From JABMOW01 sp964409335 (GTDB lineage: Bacteria > Fidelibacterota > Marinisomatia > SCGC-AAA003-L08 > JACNLC01), in contig CAYPCW010000003.1 of assembly GCA_964409335.1 (NCBI GenBank), forward strand, positions 1 to 64,000: a stretch of 64,000 nt of DNA. Reading direction: 5' to 3'. Shown piece by piece: positions 18,258 to 27,465 of the stretch (position 1 is the stretch's first letter; every line of letters starts with the position of its first letter). Under the pieces are notes generated by a model. That model worked only from the letters and a program-made list of their open reading frames with translations. It searched no databases and was not told the DNA's origin. The position numbers were made by a program, and so were the translations under genes.

Positions 18258-18839
18258 ATGATCTATCCCGCTAAAAAAGAATATTTGAATTTTGCATCTG
18301 AATTGGTGAAAGCCGGTGAAATTATTGTGTATCCCACAGATACTTTGTACGGGCTGGGCGTTGATGCCACTAATTCGGAATCCATCCGACAAATCAATAT
18401 TCTGAAAGGGAGAAGCGAACCACTCAGTATCGTCGTTTCCGACCTGGATATGATCGATGAGTTTGCCATCATAGACCCGGAATTTTCAAACATCATTTCG
18501 ACCTTCCTGCCTGGTCCGTTTACCTTTCTGTTGCGGAAGAAATCCTCCATATTGTCGTCTTTAGTCACCTTAGGTACGCAAATATTGGGTATCCGGATTC
18601 CAGATCATAATTTCCCCAGAAATATTGTCCGAAAAGTGGGCAAACCAATTATTACCACCAGCATCAACCGGCACGGGAAACAACCGCTGACTCAGGTGAG
18701 TCAGGTCGAAATTGATTTCCCCGACCTGTCCATTTTTGAAGACCAAAAAGTCAGGGATTCTCTGGGTTCAACAATTATTGATCTGACAACATCCACCCCA
18801 AAAATTGTAAGACAGGGAGACGGATCATTTTCTTTATGA
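18258..18839 (+). CDS. tsaC: L-threonylcarbamoyladenylate synthase (TsaC/Sua5/YrdC domain)
   Basis: A 193-residue single-domain YrdC protein. IVYPTDTLYGLGVDATN is the signature nucleotide and threonine site, followed by KGRSEPLSIVVSDLD, PGPFTFLLRK, LGIRIPDH and ITTSINRHGKQP. It makes the carbamoyl intermediate for t6A at tRNA position 37. At this length it lacks the Sua5 C-terminal domain, so TsaC is the better name. Its stop overlaps the start of the ABC exporter (ATGA). Confidence 0.93.
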   Translation: MIYPAKKEYLNFASELVKAGEIIVYPTDTLYGLGVDATNSESIRQINILKGRSEPLSIVVSDLDMIDEFAIIDPEFSNIISTFLPGPFTFLLRKKSSILSSLVTLGTQILGIRIPDHNFPRNIVRKVGKPIITTSINRHGKQPLTQVSQVEIDFPDLSIFEDQKVRDSLGSTIIDLTTSTPKIVRQGDGSFSL

Positions 18840-20668
18840 GAACTTCCACAAAAGTATTTCAATACATCAAACCGTATAAGTTCATCCTCATTCTGTCGAT
18901 CGTATCCTCGTTATTATATGCAATATTAAGTTCCTCTTCAATCTGGATGGTGGGGACGCTGATGGATAAAGTGATTTCTCCTCACCCCGCCGAAACAGTT
19001 AGTCCCGGTTCCCCGGAAGGATTCACAAATGTGAATCAATCTCTCAAAGCGTGGAATCAGGTCCTCATCGGAGACGGGGCTCCTCGTGAGCAGCTATTAC
19101 ATCTGTGTTTGTGGCTTGTCGCCATTTTTATTTTAAAGAACATCTTTTTTTATCTGAACACAGTCTCTATTGCCTATGCACAGAATAAGATCATTCTCGA
19201 TATCAGGGTACTCCTTTTTAAACATCTTCACCAACTGCCCTTATCTTATTTCGAACGAAGTAAATCCGCAGAGTTGCAAACCATTATGATTCGGGATGTT
19301 GCCGCATTAAATGCATCACTGAGTCAGAGCCTTCAGAAATTAATTGTTGAACCGGTGAATATTCTCATTTTTATCGTTCTTTTGTTTATCATTGATATCC
19401 AATTGACCCTGATCGCCTTGATTATGATCCCGATATCCGGGATTGTCATTACCAAACTTGGTCAGAGTATTCGCCGAAAATCGAAGCGTTCCAGCATTAA
19501 AATCGCAGGAATTTCAAATATTTTGCAGGAGACTCTCTCAGGCATCCGGATCGTAAAATCATTTGCAATGGAAAAATTCGAAACCATAAGGTTTATTTCT
19601 GAAAATAAAAAATTTTTCACATTATCTTTTCGCCATGCGAAAATGAGTCAGCTCAGTACACCAATTAACGAAATTATCGGAGTAACCATCGGCGTCATTT
19701 TATTGTGGACAGGCGGTTCTGCGGTACTGAGCGGACAAGGATTGAGCCACGACGATTTTATGCGTTTTATCCTGGTATTATTTGCGCTGCTCCAACCTGC
19801 ACGTAAATTGGGGAATGTCTCTGCCCAAATCCAGACAGGATTGGCATCTGCAGACAGAATTTTTAATATCCTGGAGGTGCATCCCGCTATACAGGATAGC
19901 GATCAGGCAGAATCCATAAAATCTTTTAATCACTCAATTCAATTCAAAGATGTGACATTTAAATATGACAGCGGGAACGGACCGTCCCTTCGTAATGTTT
20001 CGGTGACAATCAACAAAGGGGAAATAGTAGCGCTGGTGGGAAGAAGCGGTGCGGGGAAATCTACTTTTGTTGATCTGATCCCCCGGTTTTACGATGTGGC
20101 ATCCGGCCAAATTTGCCTGGACGACAGGGATATCCGCCTGATCAGCCTTCGCTCTCTCAGATCGATTTTAGGTATCGTTATGCAGGATACTTTTTTATTT
20201 AACGACACGATCGCCAACAATATTTCCTATGGCAAACCCGATTGTTCACAGGATGAATTGATCCAGGCGACCATCGCAGCAAACGCTTTGGAATTTATCG
20301 AAAAACTGCCTGATGGATTTGAAACCGTCGTTGGTGAAAAAGGGACGCTTTTATCAGGGGGGCAGCGTCAGCGAATTTCCATCGCCAGGGCAATTTTAAA
20401 AAACCCACCCATTCTCATATTTGATGAAGCCACTTCGGCGTTGGATACGGAATCAGAGCAGAAAGTTCAGGAGGCCATCGACAGACTGGTGATCAACAAA
20501 ACGGTCATCGTGATCGCACACAGATTATCGACCATTCGAAGGGCAGATAAGATCATTGTTTTTGATCAGGGCCGGATTATCGAAACCGGAACACATGATA
20601 ATCTTATGGGATATAAAAGCACCTACAGACAGTTTTACGATATCCAGTTTGGCCGGGAAGAAGCATGA
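18836..20668 (+). CDS. msbA: MsbA-like ABC exporter (lipid/multidrug half-transporter)
   Basis: A 610-residue fused TMD-NBD half-transporter. Six membrane helices occupy about 15-330, including a predicted periplasmic loop between helices 1 and 2 (about 45-85). Walker A is GRSGAGKST (about 399-407), signature LLSGGQRQR (about 503-511) and Walker B ILIFDEATSALD (about 524-535). The envelope-sugar neighbourhood points to lipid A flipping, but multidrug export cannot be ruled out. ATGA overlaps on both sides (tsaC, ispD) show tight operon coupling. Confidence 0.85.
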   Translation: MRTSTKVFQYIKPYKFILILSIVSSLLYAILSSSSIWMVGTLMDKVISPHPAETVSPGSPEGFTNVNQSLKAWNQVLIGDGAPREQLLHLCLWLVAIFILKNIFFYLNTVSIAYAQNKIILDIRVLLFKHLHQLPLSYFERSKSAELQTIMIRDVAALNASLSQSLQKLIVEPVNILIFIVLLFIIDIQLTLIALIMIPISGIVITKLGQSIRRKSKRSSIKIAGISNILQETLSGIRIVKSFAMEKFETIRFISENKKFFTLSFRHAKMSQLSTPINEIIGVTIGVILLWTGGSAVLSGQGLSHDDFMRFILVLFALLQPARKLGNVSAQIQTGLASADRIFNILEVHPAIQDSDQAESIKSFNHSIQFKDVTFKYDSGNGPSLRNVSVTINKGEIVALVGRSGAGKSTFVDLIPRFYDVASGQICLDDRDIRLISLRSLRSILGIVMQDTFLFNDTIANNISYGKPDCSQDELIQATIAANALEFIEKLPDGFETVVGEKGTLLSGGQRQRISIARAILKNPPILIFDEATSALDTESEQKVQEAIDRLVINKTVIVIAHRLSTIRRADKIIVFDQGRIIETGTHDNLMGYKSTYRQFYDIQFGREEA

Positions 20669-21348
20669 CCTGTGCCGTCATTGTAGCCGGCGGTGAGGGT
20701 ACGCGTATCCAGAGTCAAATTCCAAAACAATATTTGACCATCAATGGGCGACAGGTCCTATCCTTTTCGGTGGATACATTTCTCGAACATCCTATGATCA
20801 ATAAGGTTATATTAGTTGTATCTCTACATTATGCCCGACAGGTAAAAAAAAATTATCCCGGTTGCCATGTGGTATTAGGTGGCAAGACAAGGCAGGCTTC
20901 CTCTACCAATGGTGTAAACGCCGTACCACCCGGTACTGAAAAAGTGCTCGTTCACGATGCTGCACGACCCTTTGTCACCCATCAAATGATCACAGAGTGT
21001 GTAGAAAGTCTGGATGAATGTGACGGGGCAGTACCAATCTTGACGCCAGATAATACTATGATTATGCTCAACAATGGAACACTGGCATATTTAGACCGGC
21101 AGAAAGTAAAAGCAGTACAGACCCCCCAGGGATTCAGGAACGGAATATTGACAAAAGCTCAACGATCGGGATTTGAAACCACTGATGAACTTGGGCTGGT
21201 TCTATTATCGAGCCCTAAAGCCAAAATTCATCTGTTTGCCGGCGATGATCGTAATTTTAAAATTACTACGCCCTTAAACCTTGAACTTGCATCCATCATG
21301 GCTACCCAGTGGAATAGCCGAGAAAATTTTCAGGATCTAAAATATTAA
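20665..21348 (+). CDS. ispD: 2-C-methyl-D-erythritol 4-phosphate cytidylyltransferase
   Basis: A 227-residue GT-A-type cytidylyltransferase. CAVIVAGGEGTRIQSQIPKQ is the CTP loop; VHDAARPFV, VQTPQGFR and NFKITTPLNLELA are IspD signatures. The usual TDD motif reads TTDELG here. It belongs to the MEP isoprenoid pathway together with dxr in the same window. IspD-like TarI/ribitol-phosphate enzymes share these motifs, and with surface-glycan genes next door that option stays open. It overlaps the exporter stop by 4 bases. Confidence 0.82.
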   Translation: MTCAVIVAGGEGTRIQSQIPKQYLTINGRQVLSFSVDTFLEHPMINKVILVVSLHYARQVKKNYPGCHVVLGGKTRQASSTNGVNAVPPGTEKVLVHDAARPFVTHQMITECVESLDECDGAVPILTPDNTMIMLNNGTLAYLDRQKVKAVQTPQGFRNGILTKAQRSGFETTDELGLVLLSSPKAKIHLFAGDDRNFKITTPLNLELASIMATQWNSRENFQDLKY

Positions 21349-21395
21349 TATTCTTAATTCCATCTTAATCCTATAGGTTCGGAAACAATGAAATC

Positions 21396-22454
21396 ATGAA
21401 AATATTTTTTTTAATGAAATACGACAGTTTTGTCACCACTTTAACACCGGTGATCAGGCATATTATATCACTTGGAATTGAACCGGAAGTTGCCCTTCTG
21501 GTTCTGCCCGGTAAAAATTGGGTAACCTCAAAAGTTACCAATCAATTGGAAGGCATTTCCTATGAAATTCTGACCCGAAAACAGGTCCGTTCCCGGGCAA
21601 AAAGACATTATGATGTTGCGGTTATAGGAACCGTGGGTGGCAGATCATTACACCGGTTTATCCGTAAATTCAGGAAAGAATCTCCCGCTACCCGAATCAT
21701 CACCGGATATGCGGGAATGCTGCTGAACAACAATTATCGTGGTTTTTTACATGGTTTACGGGGGAGGTTGGGGTCGAATATTATTTGGACGCCGGGTGAA
21801 ACATCGAGACAAAAGGTATTATCCTCGGGACTTATTCGTCAGGGTGAACGGGTGATGACGTCAGGCATCCCCCGGTTTGATAACCTTTTCAAATTATCCA
21901 TGACATGGGCAAATAACAGGGACCGGACGCAAATCCTTTTCATCGAACAACCTACATTCCCGAAAAGGAAACACGACCGATTCAAACTCGCAAAATTTTT
22001 ATGTGATTTGGCACGTGTGGAATCAGAGTGTACCGTGGTGTTAAAGCCCAGGTTCTCAAAACGGATACCGCACACCCACGCTCCAAAACATTTAATGCAG
22101 GAAATGATTGAAACCATGCCCGATACTCCCGCAAACCTGGTCGTTTCATACGAACATTTATATGATCATTTACCACAAACAAAATATGCAATAAGTATCA
22201 GTTCTACCGGTGCGGTTGAATCCATGCTCGTCGGTATCGATACTTTTTTTATCCATGATTTTTGCGGAAAGAAGAATAAGTACGGATCGAATGATTTTAA
22301 AGATGCAGGGAGTGTGGTGTCAATGGATCGGTTATTAAAACAGGAGAGGTCCGATGTAAATCTGGATTTTGCAAGGTCTATATTTCGTTTTGACGGTCTA
22401 AACACAGAACGGCTGGCGAATTTGGTGCTGTACAATCAAATGGAAAAACCATGA
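21396..22454 (+). CDS. Putative GT-B glycosyltransferase (DUF6716-like)
   Basis: A 352-residue protein with no signal peptide. The N-terminal half starts MKIFFLMKYDSFVTTLTPVI, like a GT-B Rossmann fold, and the second half holds QILFIEQPTFPKR, VVLKPRFSKR and ISISSTGAVESMLVGIDTFF. That last segment looks like the donor-phosphate loop with the Ser/Thr-x-x-x-Glu pattern of GT-B and CDP-glycerol-transferase-like enzymes. I think it belongs to the DUF6716 family. It lies directly before the GT29-like gene and the nonulosonic acid genes, so a role in building the acceptor glycan is plausible but inferred. Confidence 0.55.
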   Translation: MKIFFLMKYDSFVTTLTPVIRHIISLGIEPEVALLVLPGKNWVTSKVTNQLEGISYEILTRKQVRSRAKRHYDVAVIGTVGGRSLHRFIRKFRKESPATRIITGYAGMLLNNNYRGFLHGLRGRLGSNIIWTPGETSRQKVLSSGLIRQGERVMTSGIPRFDNLFKLSMTWANNRDRTQILFIEQPTFPKRKHDRFKLAKFLCDLARVESECTVVLKPRFSKRIPHTHAPKHLMQEMIETMPDTPANLVVSYEHLYDHLPQTKYAISISSTGAVESMLVGIDTFFIHDFCGKKNKYGSNDFKDAGSVVSMDRLLKQERSDVNLDFARSIFRFDGLNTERLANLVLYNQMEKP

Positions 22455-22547
22455 CGAAAAAAGTCATTATTTTCAGATCAATATTATGTTTGATGTCTAT
22501 GCGTTTACACGTTTAAACAATGTACCCGTTGAGTTAGAATAATTGCT

Positions 22548-23147
22548 GTGTCATCGCATTCGATACTCATTATAGGTAATGGACAATCGGTTATGAACCA
22601 TCAAATGGGTTCTGTAATTGATACATTTACAACGGTAGGGAGGATCAATAATTACTCCACATCAGGGTTTGAGAATTATGTCGGATCCAAAACTCAAATC
22701 TGGTTTAACGGCGCCAATCAGAATCTGAAAAAGAGAGTTCAGATTCCCGAACGTGTCGTGGTCTTTATCCCGGCCGAAATTCTTTGGCGGAAGGGAGAAT
22801 CCATTCATGAGCGAATCACCAGACGGTTAGGTATTCCCCGGTCGCGGTATGAGTTGACGAGCCTGAAAGACATGGAAGTCCTGGAACAGAAGTGCGGTAT
22901 TTTACGTCCGACCACGGGTACCGCATCTATTTTGTGGGCGATAGGTCAGTTTGAGGAGGTGATCATCTATGGATTCGATTTTTTCATAGACTCAAAAGCA
23001 CATTACAATGATCGAAAGTGGATGAACTGGCTCATCCAAAAAGGAGTGTTAACAAAGGGGAGGAAACACGACATGACATCAGAAAAAATATTTATTGAAT
23101 CTCTTCTTATCGAAGGTAAAATCAAGAGGTTATCCACCCATGAATGA
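22548..23147 (+). CDS. GT29-family sialyltransferase-like glycosyltransferase
   Basis: A 199-residue protein with the four sialylmotif areas in order. ILIIGNGQSV... then TTVGRINNY resembles motif L (about 6-35). RPTTGTASILWAIG plus VIIYGFDFF resembles motifs S and III (about 123-147), and HDMTSEKIF (H-x4-E) matches the catalytic VS motif (about 177-182). It is compact and lacks a membrane anchor, as in bacterial GT29 members. Predicted to move a CMP-activated nonulosonic acid onto a glycan; the CMP-sugar synthetase is the next gene, overlapping by 8 bases. The start is GTG, with an in-frame stop 15 bases upstream. Confidence 0.75.
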   Translation: MSSHSILIIGNGQSVMNHQMGSVIDTFTTVGRINNYSTSGFENYVGSKTQIWFNGANQNLKKRVQIPERVVVFIPAEILWRKGESIHERITRRLGIPRSRYELTSLKDMEVLEQKCGILRPTTGTASILWAIGQFEEVIIYGFDFFIDSKAHYNDRKWMNWLIQKGVLTKGRKHDMTSEKIFIESLLIEGKIKRLSTHE

Positions 23148-23829
23148 GATTTTTGCCTTCATTCCTGCCCGCGGTGGCAGTAAAGGAATTCCGCATAAAA
23201 ATATCAAGCCCTTTGCCGGTAAACCCCTGATCGTGCATACCATAGAAAATGCCCTGAATACCCCTCAGGTTGACAAGGTATATGTCTCGACAGAAGATGC
23301 CCAAATTACGTCGGTTGCAAAACAAGCCGGCGCTAAAGCCGTGATTCGCCCGACCGAAATTTCCGGGGATACTGCATCGACCGAATCCGCAATTCACCAT
23401 TTTTTAGACACACTCAGGGCGGATGATATCTTTCCGGACATTATCGTGCTCATGCAAGCTACCAGCCCCTATCGCCCGGAAGATGCCCTTGCAAAAGCAA
23501 TTGATCATTTTATCCTCAACCGCCTGGACTCTCTTCTCACTCTGACACCAACTCACCACTTTTTCTGGACCATAGAGAATGATTTAGCCCTTCCGGATTA
23601 TGATTATTTGAATCGCCCGCGCAGACAGGATATGAATCCACGGGATATCCGCTATACCGAAAACGGATCCTTTTATATTTTCACACGTCAGTCGTTTCTG
23701 AAGTCCGGTAACCGGTTGGGAGGGAAAATCGGATATTTTCTGCTGCCTGAAAAATACAGTTTTCAAATCGATACCGAGTTGGATTTTACCTTTTTAGAAA
23801 ATATTTATCGGGAAAATGAGGGTAAATGA
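23140..23829 (+). CDS. neuA: CMP-nonulosonic acid (N-acylneuraminate) cytidylyltransferase
   Basis: A 229-residue cytidylyltransferase. FIPARGGSKGIPHKNIKPF is the CTP-binding start, followed by VYVSTED, QATSPYRPEDALAKAI and ENGSFYIFTR, all NeuA/CMAS hallmarks. It would activate a sialic-acid-like sugar with CMP for the neighbouring GT29-like enzyme. An in-frame start 45 bases upstream (23095) would lie deep in the previous gene; 23140 gives the proper N-terminus with AGAGG about 10 bases before it. It overlaps the LTA-synthase-like gene by 4 bases. Confidence 0.88.
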   Translation: MNEIFAFIPARGGSKGIPHKNIKPFAGKPLIVHTIENALNTPQVDKVYVSTEDAQITSVAKQAGAKAVIRPTEISGDTASTESAIHHFLDTLRADDIFPDIIVLMQATSPYRPEDALAKAIDHFILNRLDSLLTLTPTHHFFWTIENDLALPDYDYLNRPRRQDMNPRDIRYTENGSFYIFTRQSFLKSGNRLGGKIGYFLLPEKYSFQIDTELDFTFLENIYRENEGK

Positions 23830-25859
23830 CCCTTTTCCGGTTGCGACCCTTTCATCCGTTGTTCACATTTTTCCCCAGTGCATTTCTCGCAGGTAGCTTG
23901 TCATTTATTTATTTTATTTTTGTCAACCTGATTTGGAGAATCGTTTTTTTATGTGTCCAGGGTGACGCTTTAGATGTCCACCATGGATGGCTCCTGATAA
24001 AAGCGGTATTTTTAGGACTAAGGCTGGATGGTGTGATTGCCGGCTATCTCACTCTCCCCGTTTTCATTACCGCCTTTCTCCCCATTATCGGATGGAAGAG
24101 CAAAACGTATCAGTCCATCTATACGGTCTATAATATTGTGTGTGAATTTCTGATCTCATTTATTCATCTGTTTGATCTTGAATTCTTTAAAGAATTTGGA
24201 ATGCATGTTAATTTTCTCATCCTTCATCAGACGGGGAATGAAACCGAGCTATGGTCATATCTGACTTCCCAGTACCCTCTTGTAAAATATGTGATCATTC
24301 TTATTTTTATCACCATTTTTTTCGGGTGGATATTTATCCGGCTCATGTCTTATATCCGAAACACCAAAGCGGTCCGACCCATTCTGCAGTTTGCAGCGTT
24401 CATTTTTCTTTTTTCAGGGTTGGCTCTGGCGTGCCGGGGCGGTTGGCAGGAACGTCCTGTTGACTGGGGATATGCGATTTTCAGCGATAATATGCTGGCA
24501 AATCAGACTGCCCTGAACAGCATATTTTTCTTCGGGCGATCCATCGTAGAATTATCCTCTGAAGACAGATTGACAAAATTATTATCTGTATATCCCATGG
24601 ACGAGGCTAAACAAACCACATACGAACTGATTCGTCGCGGCGCTCACTTACAAACCAGGAACCCTGACTTACCGAAACACCCTCGCTTTAACGTGGTCAT
24701 TGTCATACTCGAATCCTTTACCGGAGCCCTGTGTGGTTTCCTTAATCCTCAACTGGAAATCGATGTAACACCCCATTTTGACGATTTATCGGCGCAGGGT
24801 ATTTCTTTTTCACGCTGTTATACGAACGGACAGCGGTCTGCTCACGGGATCAGTTCCATTGTAACGGGACGTCCCTCACTTCCCGGACTGCCCCTCATAT
24901 ATAAGGTCGAAGCTATGTCTGGCATTCCCACAATCGGAAGCATTCTTCAATCACAGGGATATTCGACTACATACTATTATGGTGGGGATGCCAACTATGA
25001 TAATATGAGCGGATTTTTAAAATTAAATGGATTCGCTAACATTCTGGACCAACGCCATCTGCCTGCAGAATCCGAAGGGACGTCGTGGGGAAAATTTGAC
25101 CACTATCTTTTCAAAATGGCGAAGGAAGATATGGACCAAATCACTCCCCCCTTTTTATCCGTGCTGTTCACGACAACGAACCACCAACCCTGGAGTGTAC
25201 CTGCAGAATATGATTCTCATATCCCGCAATTTGCAGAAGCTCCCTTTCATCGTCAGAAGACAGCCCGGTCGATGGCATACGTCGATCAGGTCATCCACGA
25301 ATTTTTGTTGGATGCTTCATCCAGCGACTGGTTTTCGAGTACCATTTTTGTTTTTACTGCCGACCACGGACTGTGGGTAAACCACGATGACTTTGATGAT
25401 CCGGTCAATGCCAGAATCCCCCTGGTGATCTATAACCCATGGATAATCCCACAGGGCAGATCCATCAATACGGTAACCAGTCAGGCGGACATCCTTCCTA
25501 TTTTATTGTCATTGCTGGATTTGGATGATTCCGCCCCCCCGCTGTGGGGTAAAAATACGCTGGCGTCCGCAGACGGATTCGCATGCCGGGTGGTCAATGA
25601 CCAGATTTATTGGTATGAAGATGATTATCAATACAAGGAGATACTCGATCAGAAAAAGGAGTGCTTTCGCATTTTACCCGATGGAAACCGATTTATTGAA
25701 ACGGACATAAATATCCAGAATACTCTCGAAAAACATTGTAGGAGCTATTTGCAAACCGCCTATTTTTCATTGAAGGAGAAAAATGTTATCGGGCAATCCA
25801 CCCAACCTCAAAATGGCATGAACGTCGTAAATTTGAATCATAATTCTGATAAACAATAA
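23826..25859 (+). CDS. LTA-synthase-like membrane phospho(ethanolamine/glycerol) transferase
   Basis: A 677-residue protein with five N-terminal membrane helices (about 10-200) and a C-terminal alkaline-phosphatase-superfamily domain (about 290-600). Metal and catalytic features are VIVILESFTG (Glu about 295), NGQRSAHGISSIVTG (nucleophile position about 337, Ser where classical LtaS has Thr) and FTADHG (Asp-His about 512-513). It probably moves a phosphate-linked head group from a lipid to a periplasmic glycan. Set between neuA and neuB with a 4-base overlap and a 9-base gap, it is clearly part of the surface-sugar operon. Sulfatase activity is unlikely because there is no CxPxR motif. Confidence 0.8.
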   Translation: MTLFRLRPFHPLFTFFPSAFLAGSLSFIYFIFVNLIWRIVFLCVQGDALDVHHGWLLIKAVFLGLRLDGVIAGYLTLPVFITAFLPIIGWKSKTYQSIYTVYNIVCEFLISFIHLFDLEFFKEFGMHVNFLILHQTGNETELWSYLTSQYPLVKYVIILIFITIFFGWIFIRLMSYIRNTKAVRPILQFAAFIFLFSGLALACRGGWQERPVDWGYAIFSDNMLANQTALNSIFFFGRSIVELSSEDRLTKLLSVYPMDEAKQTTYELIRRGAHLQTRNPDLPKHPRFNVVIVILESFTGALCGFLNPQLEIDVTPHFDDLSAQGISFSRCYTNGQRSAHGISSIVTGRPSLPGLPLIYKVEAMSGIPTIGSILQSQGYSTTYYYGGDANYDNMSGFLKLNGFANILDQRHLPAESEGTSWGKFDHYLFKMAKEDMDQITPPFLSVLFTTTNHQPWSVPAEYDSHIPQFAEAPFHRQKTARSMAYVDQVIHEFLLDASSSDWFSSTIFVFTADHGLWVNHDDFDDPVNARIPLVIYNPWIIPQGRSINTVTSQADILPILLSLLDLDDSAPPLWGKNTLASADGFACRVVNDQIYWYEDDYQYKEILDQKKECFRILPDGNRFIETDINIQNTLEKHCRSYLQTAYFSLKEKNVIGQSTQPQNGMNVVNLNHNSDKQ

Positions 25860-25868
25860 GGAACCTGA

Positions 25869-26918
25869 ATGAGCGTACTAACCATAGGAAACCGGGAAGT
25901 TGGCGGGGATAATCCGACTCTGATCATCGCCGAGATCGGTATTAATCATCAGGGGGATGTAAAAATTGCCCGGCAATTAATCGACAAAGCAAAAGACTGT
26001 GATGCGGATGTGGTCAAATTCCAAAAACGGACGGTCGACCGGATATTGACGAAAAGCGGGTTGGACGCTGCCTATGATAACCGGAATAGTTTCGGCGCTA
26101 CCTATGGCGAACACAAACGAGCCCTGGAATTGTCTGAAAAAGATTACCGTAACCTTAAAAAGTATGCCGAGATGAACGGATTGATTTTCTGTGCATCTGG
26201 ATGGGATGAAGAAAGTATTGATTTTTTAAACGATCTGGGAGTGTTATTTTTTAAAATGGCATCGGCTGACCTGACGAATCTCCCATTACTGGAACATACG
26301 GCGAAAAAAGGAATACCCATGGTTTTATCCACCGGTATGGCCGATTTTCCCATGGTCAGGGCTGCTTATGACCTCGTGTCCCGGTTTAATGATCAGATTG
26401 GTATTTTGCAGTGTACTTCTACCTATCCATCCAACTTTAATGAAATTCATCTAAATGTTTTGCAGACGTACCGAAAAGAATTCCCACAAGCTGTGATCGG
26501 ATATTCAGGACATGAACTTGGGATCGCTCTGCCCCCGGTGGCAGTTGCTCTCGGCGCCCGGATCATTGAACGCCACTTCACCCTGGATCGAACCATGAAA
26601 GGGGGAGATCATGCCGCATCTTTGGAACCTCAGGGTTTCTCAAAAATGGTTCGGGATATCCGCCATACCGAACAGGCATTGGGGAGTTTTGTGAAAAAAG
26701 TGCAGGAGTCCGAATTACCCGTATTTAAAAAGTTAGCCAAAAGCATTGTGACAACGGTTGAACTTTCCCCCTGTACAGAAATAACCGCTGAAATGCTCAC
26801 CACAAAAGGACCCGGTACCGGGATTTCACCCATGCGGATAAACGACGTGATTGGGAAAAAAACAAAACATCACATTCCTGAAGATACGGTGATCAATGAG
26901 GATGACCTGATCTGGTGA
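25869..26918 (+). CDS. neuB: N-acylneuraminate-type (NANS-like) nonulosonic acid synthase
   Basis: A 349-residue PEP-dependent synthase. The TIM barrel (about 1-270) has IIAEIGINHQGD, VVKFQKRT, MASADLTNLPLL, QCTSTYP, IGYSGHELGIA and ERHFTLDRTMKGGDH; a C-terminal SAF (antifreeze-like) domain is at about 285-345. The stretch FGATYGEHKRALELSEKDYR closely resembles animal NANS (as I remember it), more than the short bacterial NeuB form, so the substrate may be a 6-phosphate (ManNAc-6-P or Man-6-P). That fits the phosphatase gene 40 bases downstream. GGAACCTGA before the ATG is a weak ribosome site. Confidence 0.9.
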   Translation: MSVLTIGNREVGGDNPTLIIAEIGINHQGDVKIARQLIDKAKDCDADVVKFQKRTVDRILTKSGLDAAYDNRNSFGATYGEHKRALELSEKDYRNLKKYAEMNGLIFCASGWDEESIDFLNDLGVLFFKMASADLTNLPLLEHTAKKGIPMVLSTGMADFPMVRAAYDLVSRFNDQIGILQCTSTYPSNFNEIHLNVLQTYRKEFPQAVIGYSGHELGIALPPVAVALGARIIERHFTLDRTMKGGDHAASLEPQGFSKMVRDIRHTEQALGSFVKKVQESELPVFKKLAKSIVTTVELSPCTEITAEMLTTKGPGTGISPMRINDVIGKKTKHHIPEDTVINEDDLIW

Positions 26919-26958
26919 TCTCTTTATTTCAACGGAATTTACTCATCCGGATTTACCT

Positions 26959-27453
26959 ATGCCCGGCGATATAGTGAAACTCCGGTCACCGAATATCCGG
27001 CTGGTTGCCAGCGATATCGACGGTGTTTGGACAAATGCAAAAATGTATTATACTGAAAACGGTGAGTTCATGAAGGCGTTTTCCACATATGACGGGTTCG
27101 CGGTACAACTGCTTCATCAGGCGGGTATTCGCGTCGCGATTCTGACAGGAGAATCCTCGCAATCCGTTGAGAAACGCGCCGAAAAATTACAGATCGAACA
27201 TGTTTACCTTGGGGAGACGGATAAACTTCCCCGGATATGGTATCTTTGCAAACGGTTCCACATCGGTCCTGAGCAGGTGGCATACATGGGCGATGATCTG
27301 AATGATCTGGACGTGCTGAAATCTGTGGGCATATCTGCTATGCCGTCCACGAGTCCCATATTATCCTTATTTACCCCGGATATCGTCACCAAAAGAGGAG
27401 GAGGGGATGGCGCATTTCGTGAGTTTGTGGATATTTTACTATCCCATCGGTAA
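26959..27453 (+). CDS. KdsC-like HAD phosphatase (Kdo-8-P or nonulosonate-9-P phosphatase)
   Basis: A 164-residue YrbI-type HAD phosphatase. The nucleophile motif is DIDGVWTNAKMYY (Asp19, Asp21), motif II is ILTGESS, and motif IV is YMGDDLNDLDVL (about 109-120). Such small tetrameric HADs remove phosphate from Kdo-8-P or from nonulosonate-9-P. Because it directly follows neuB and no kdsA or kdsB is present in this window, I lean to the nonulosonate-9-P role, but the adjacent waaA keeps Kdo-8-P open; one enzyme might serve both. Confidence 0.8.
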   Translation: MPGDIVKLRSPNIRLVASDIDGVWTNAKMYYTENGEFMKAFSTYDGFAVQLLHQAGIRVAILTGESSQSVEKRAEKLQIEHVYLGETDKLPRIWYLCKRFHIGPEQVAYMGDDLNDLDVLKSVGISAMPSTSPILSLFTPDIVTKRGGGDGAFREFVDILLSHR

Positions 27454-27465
27454 ATTTTTTACAAG

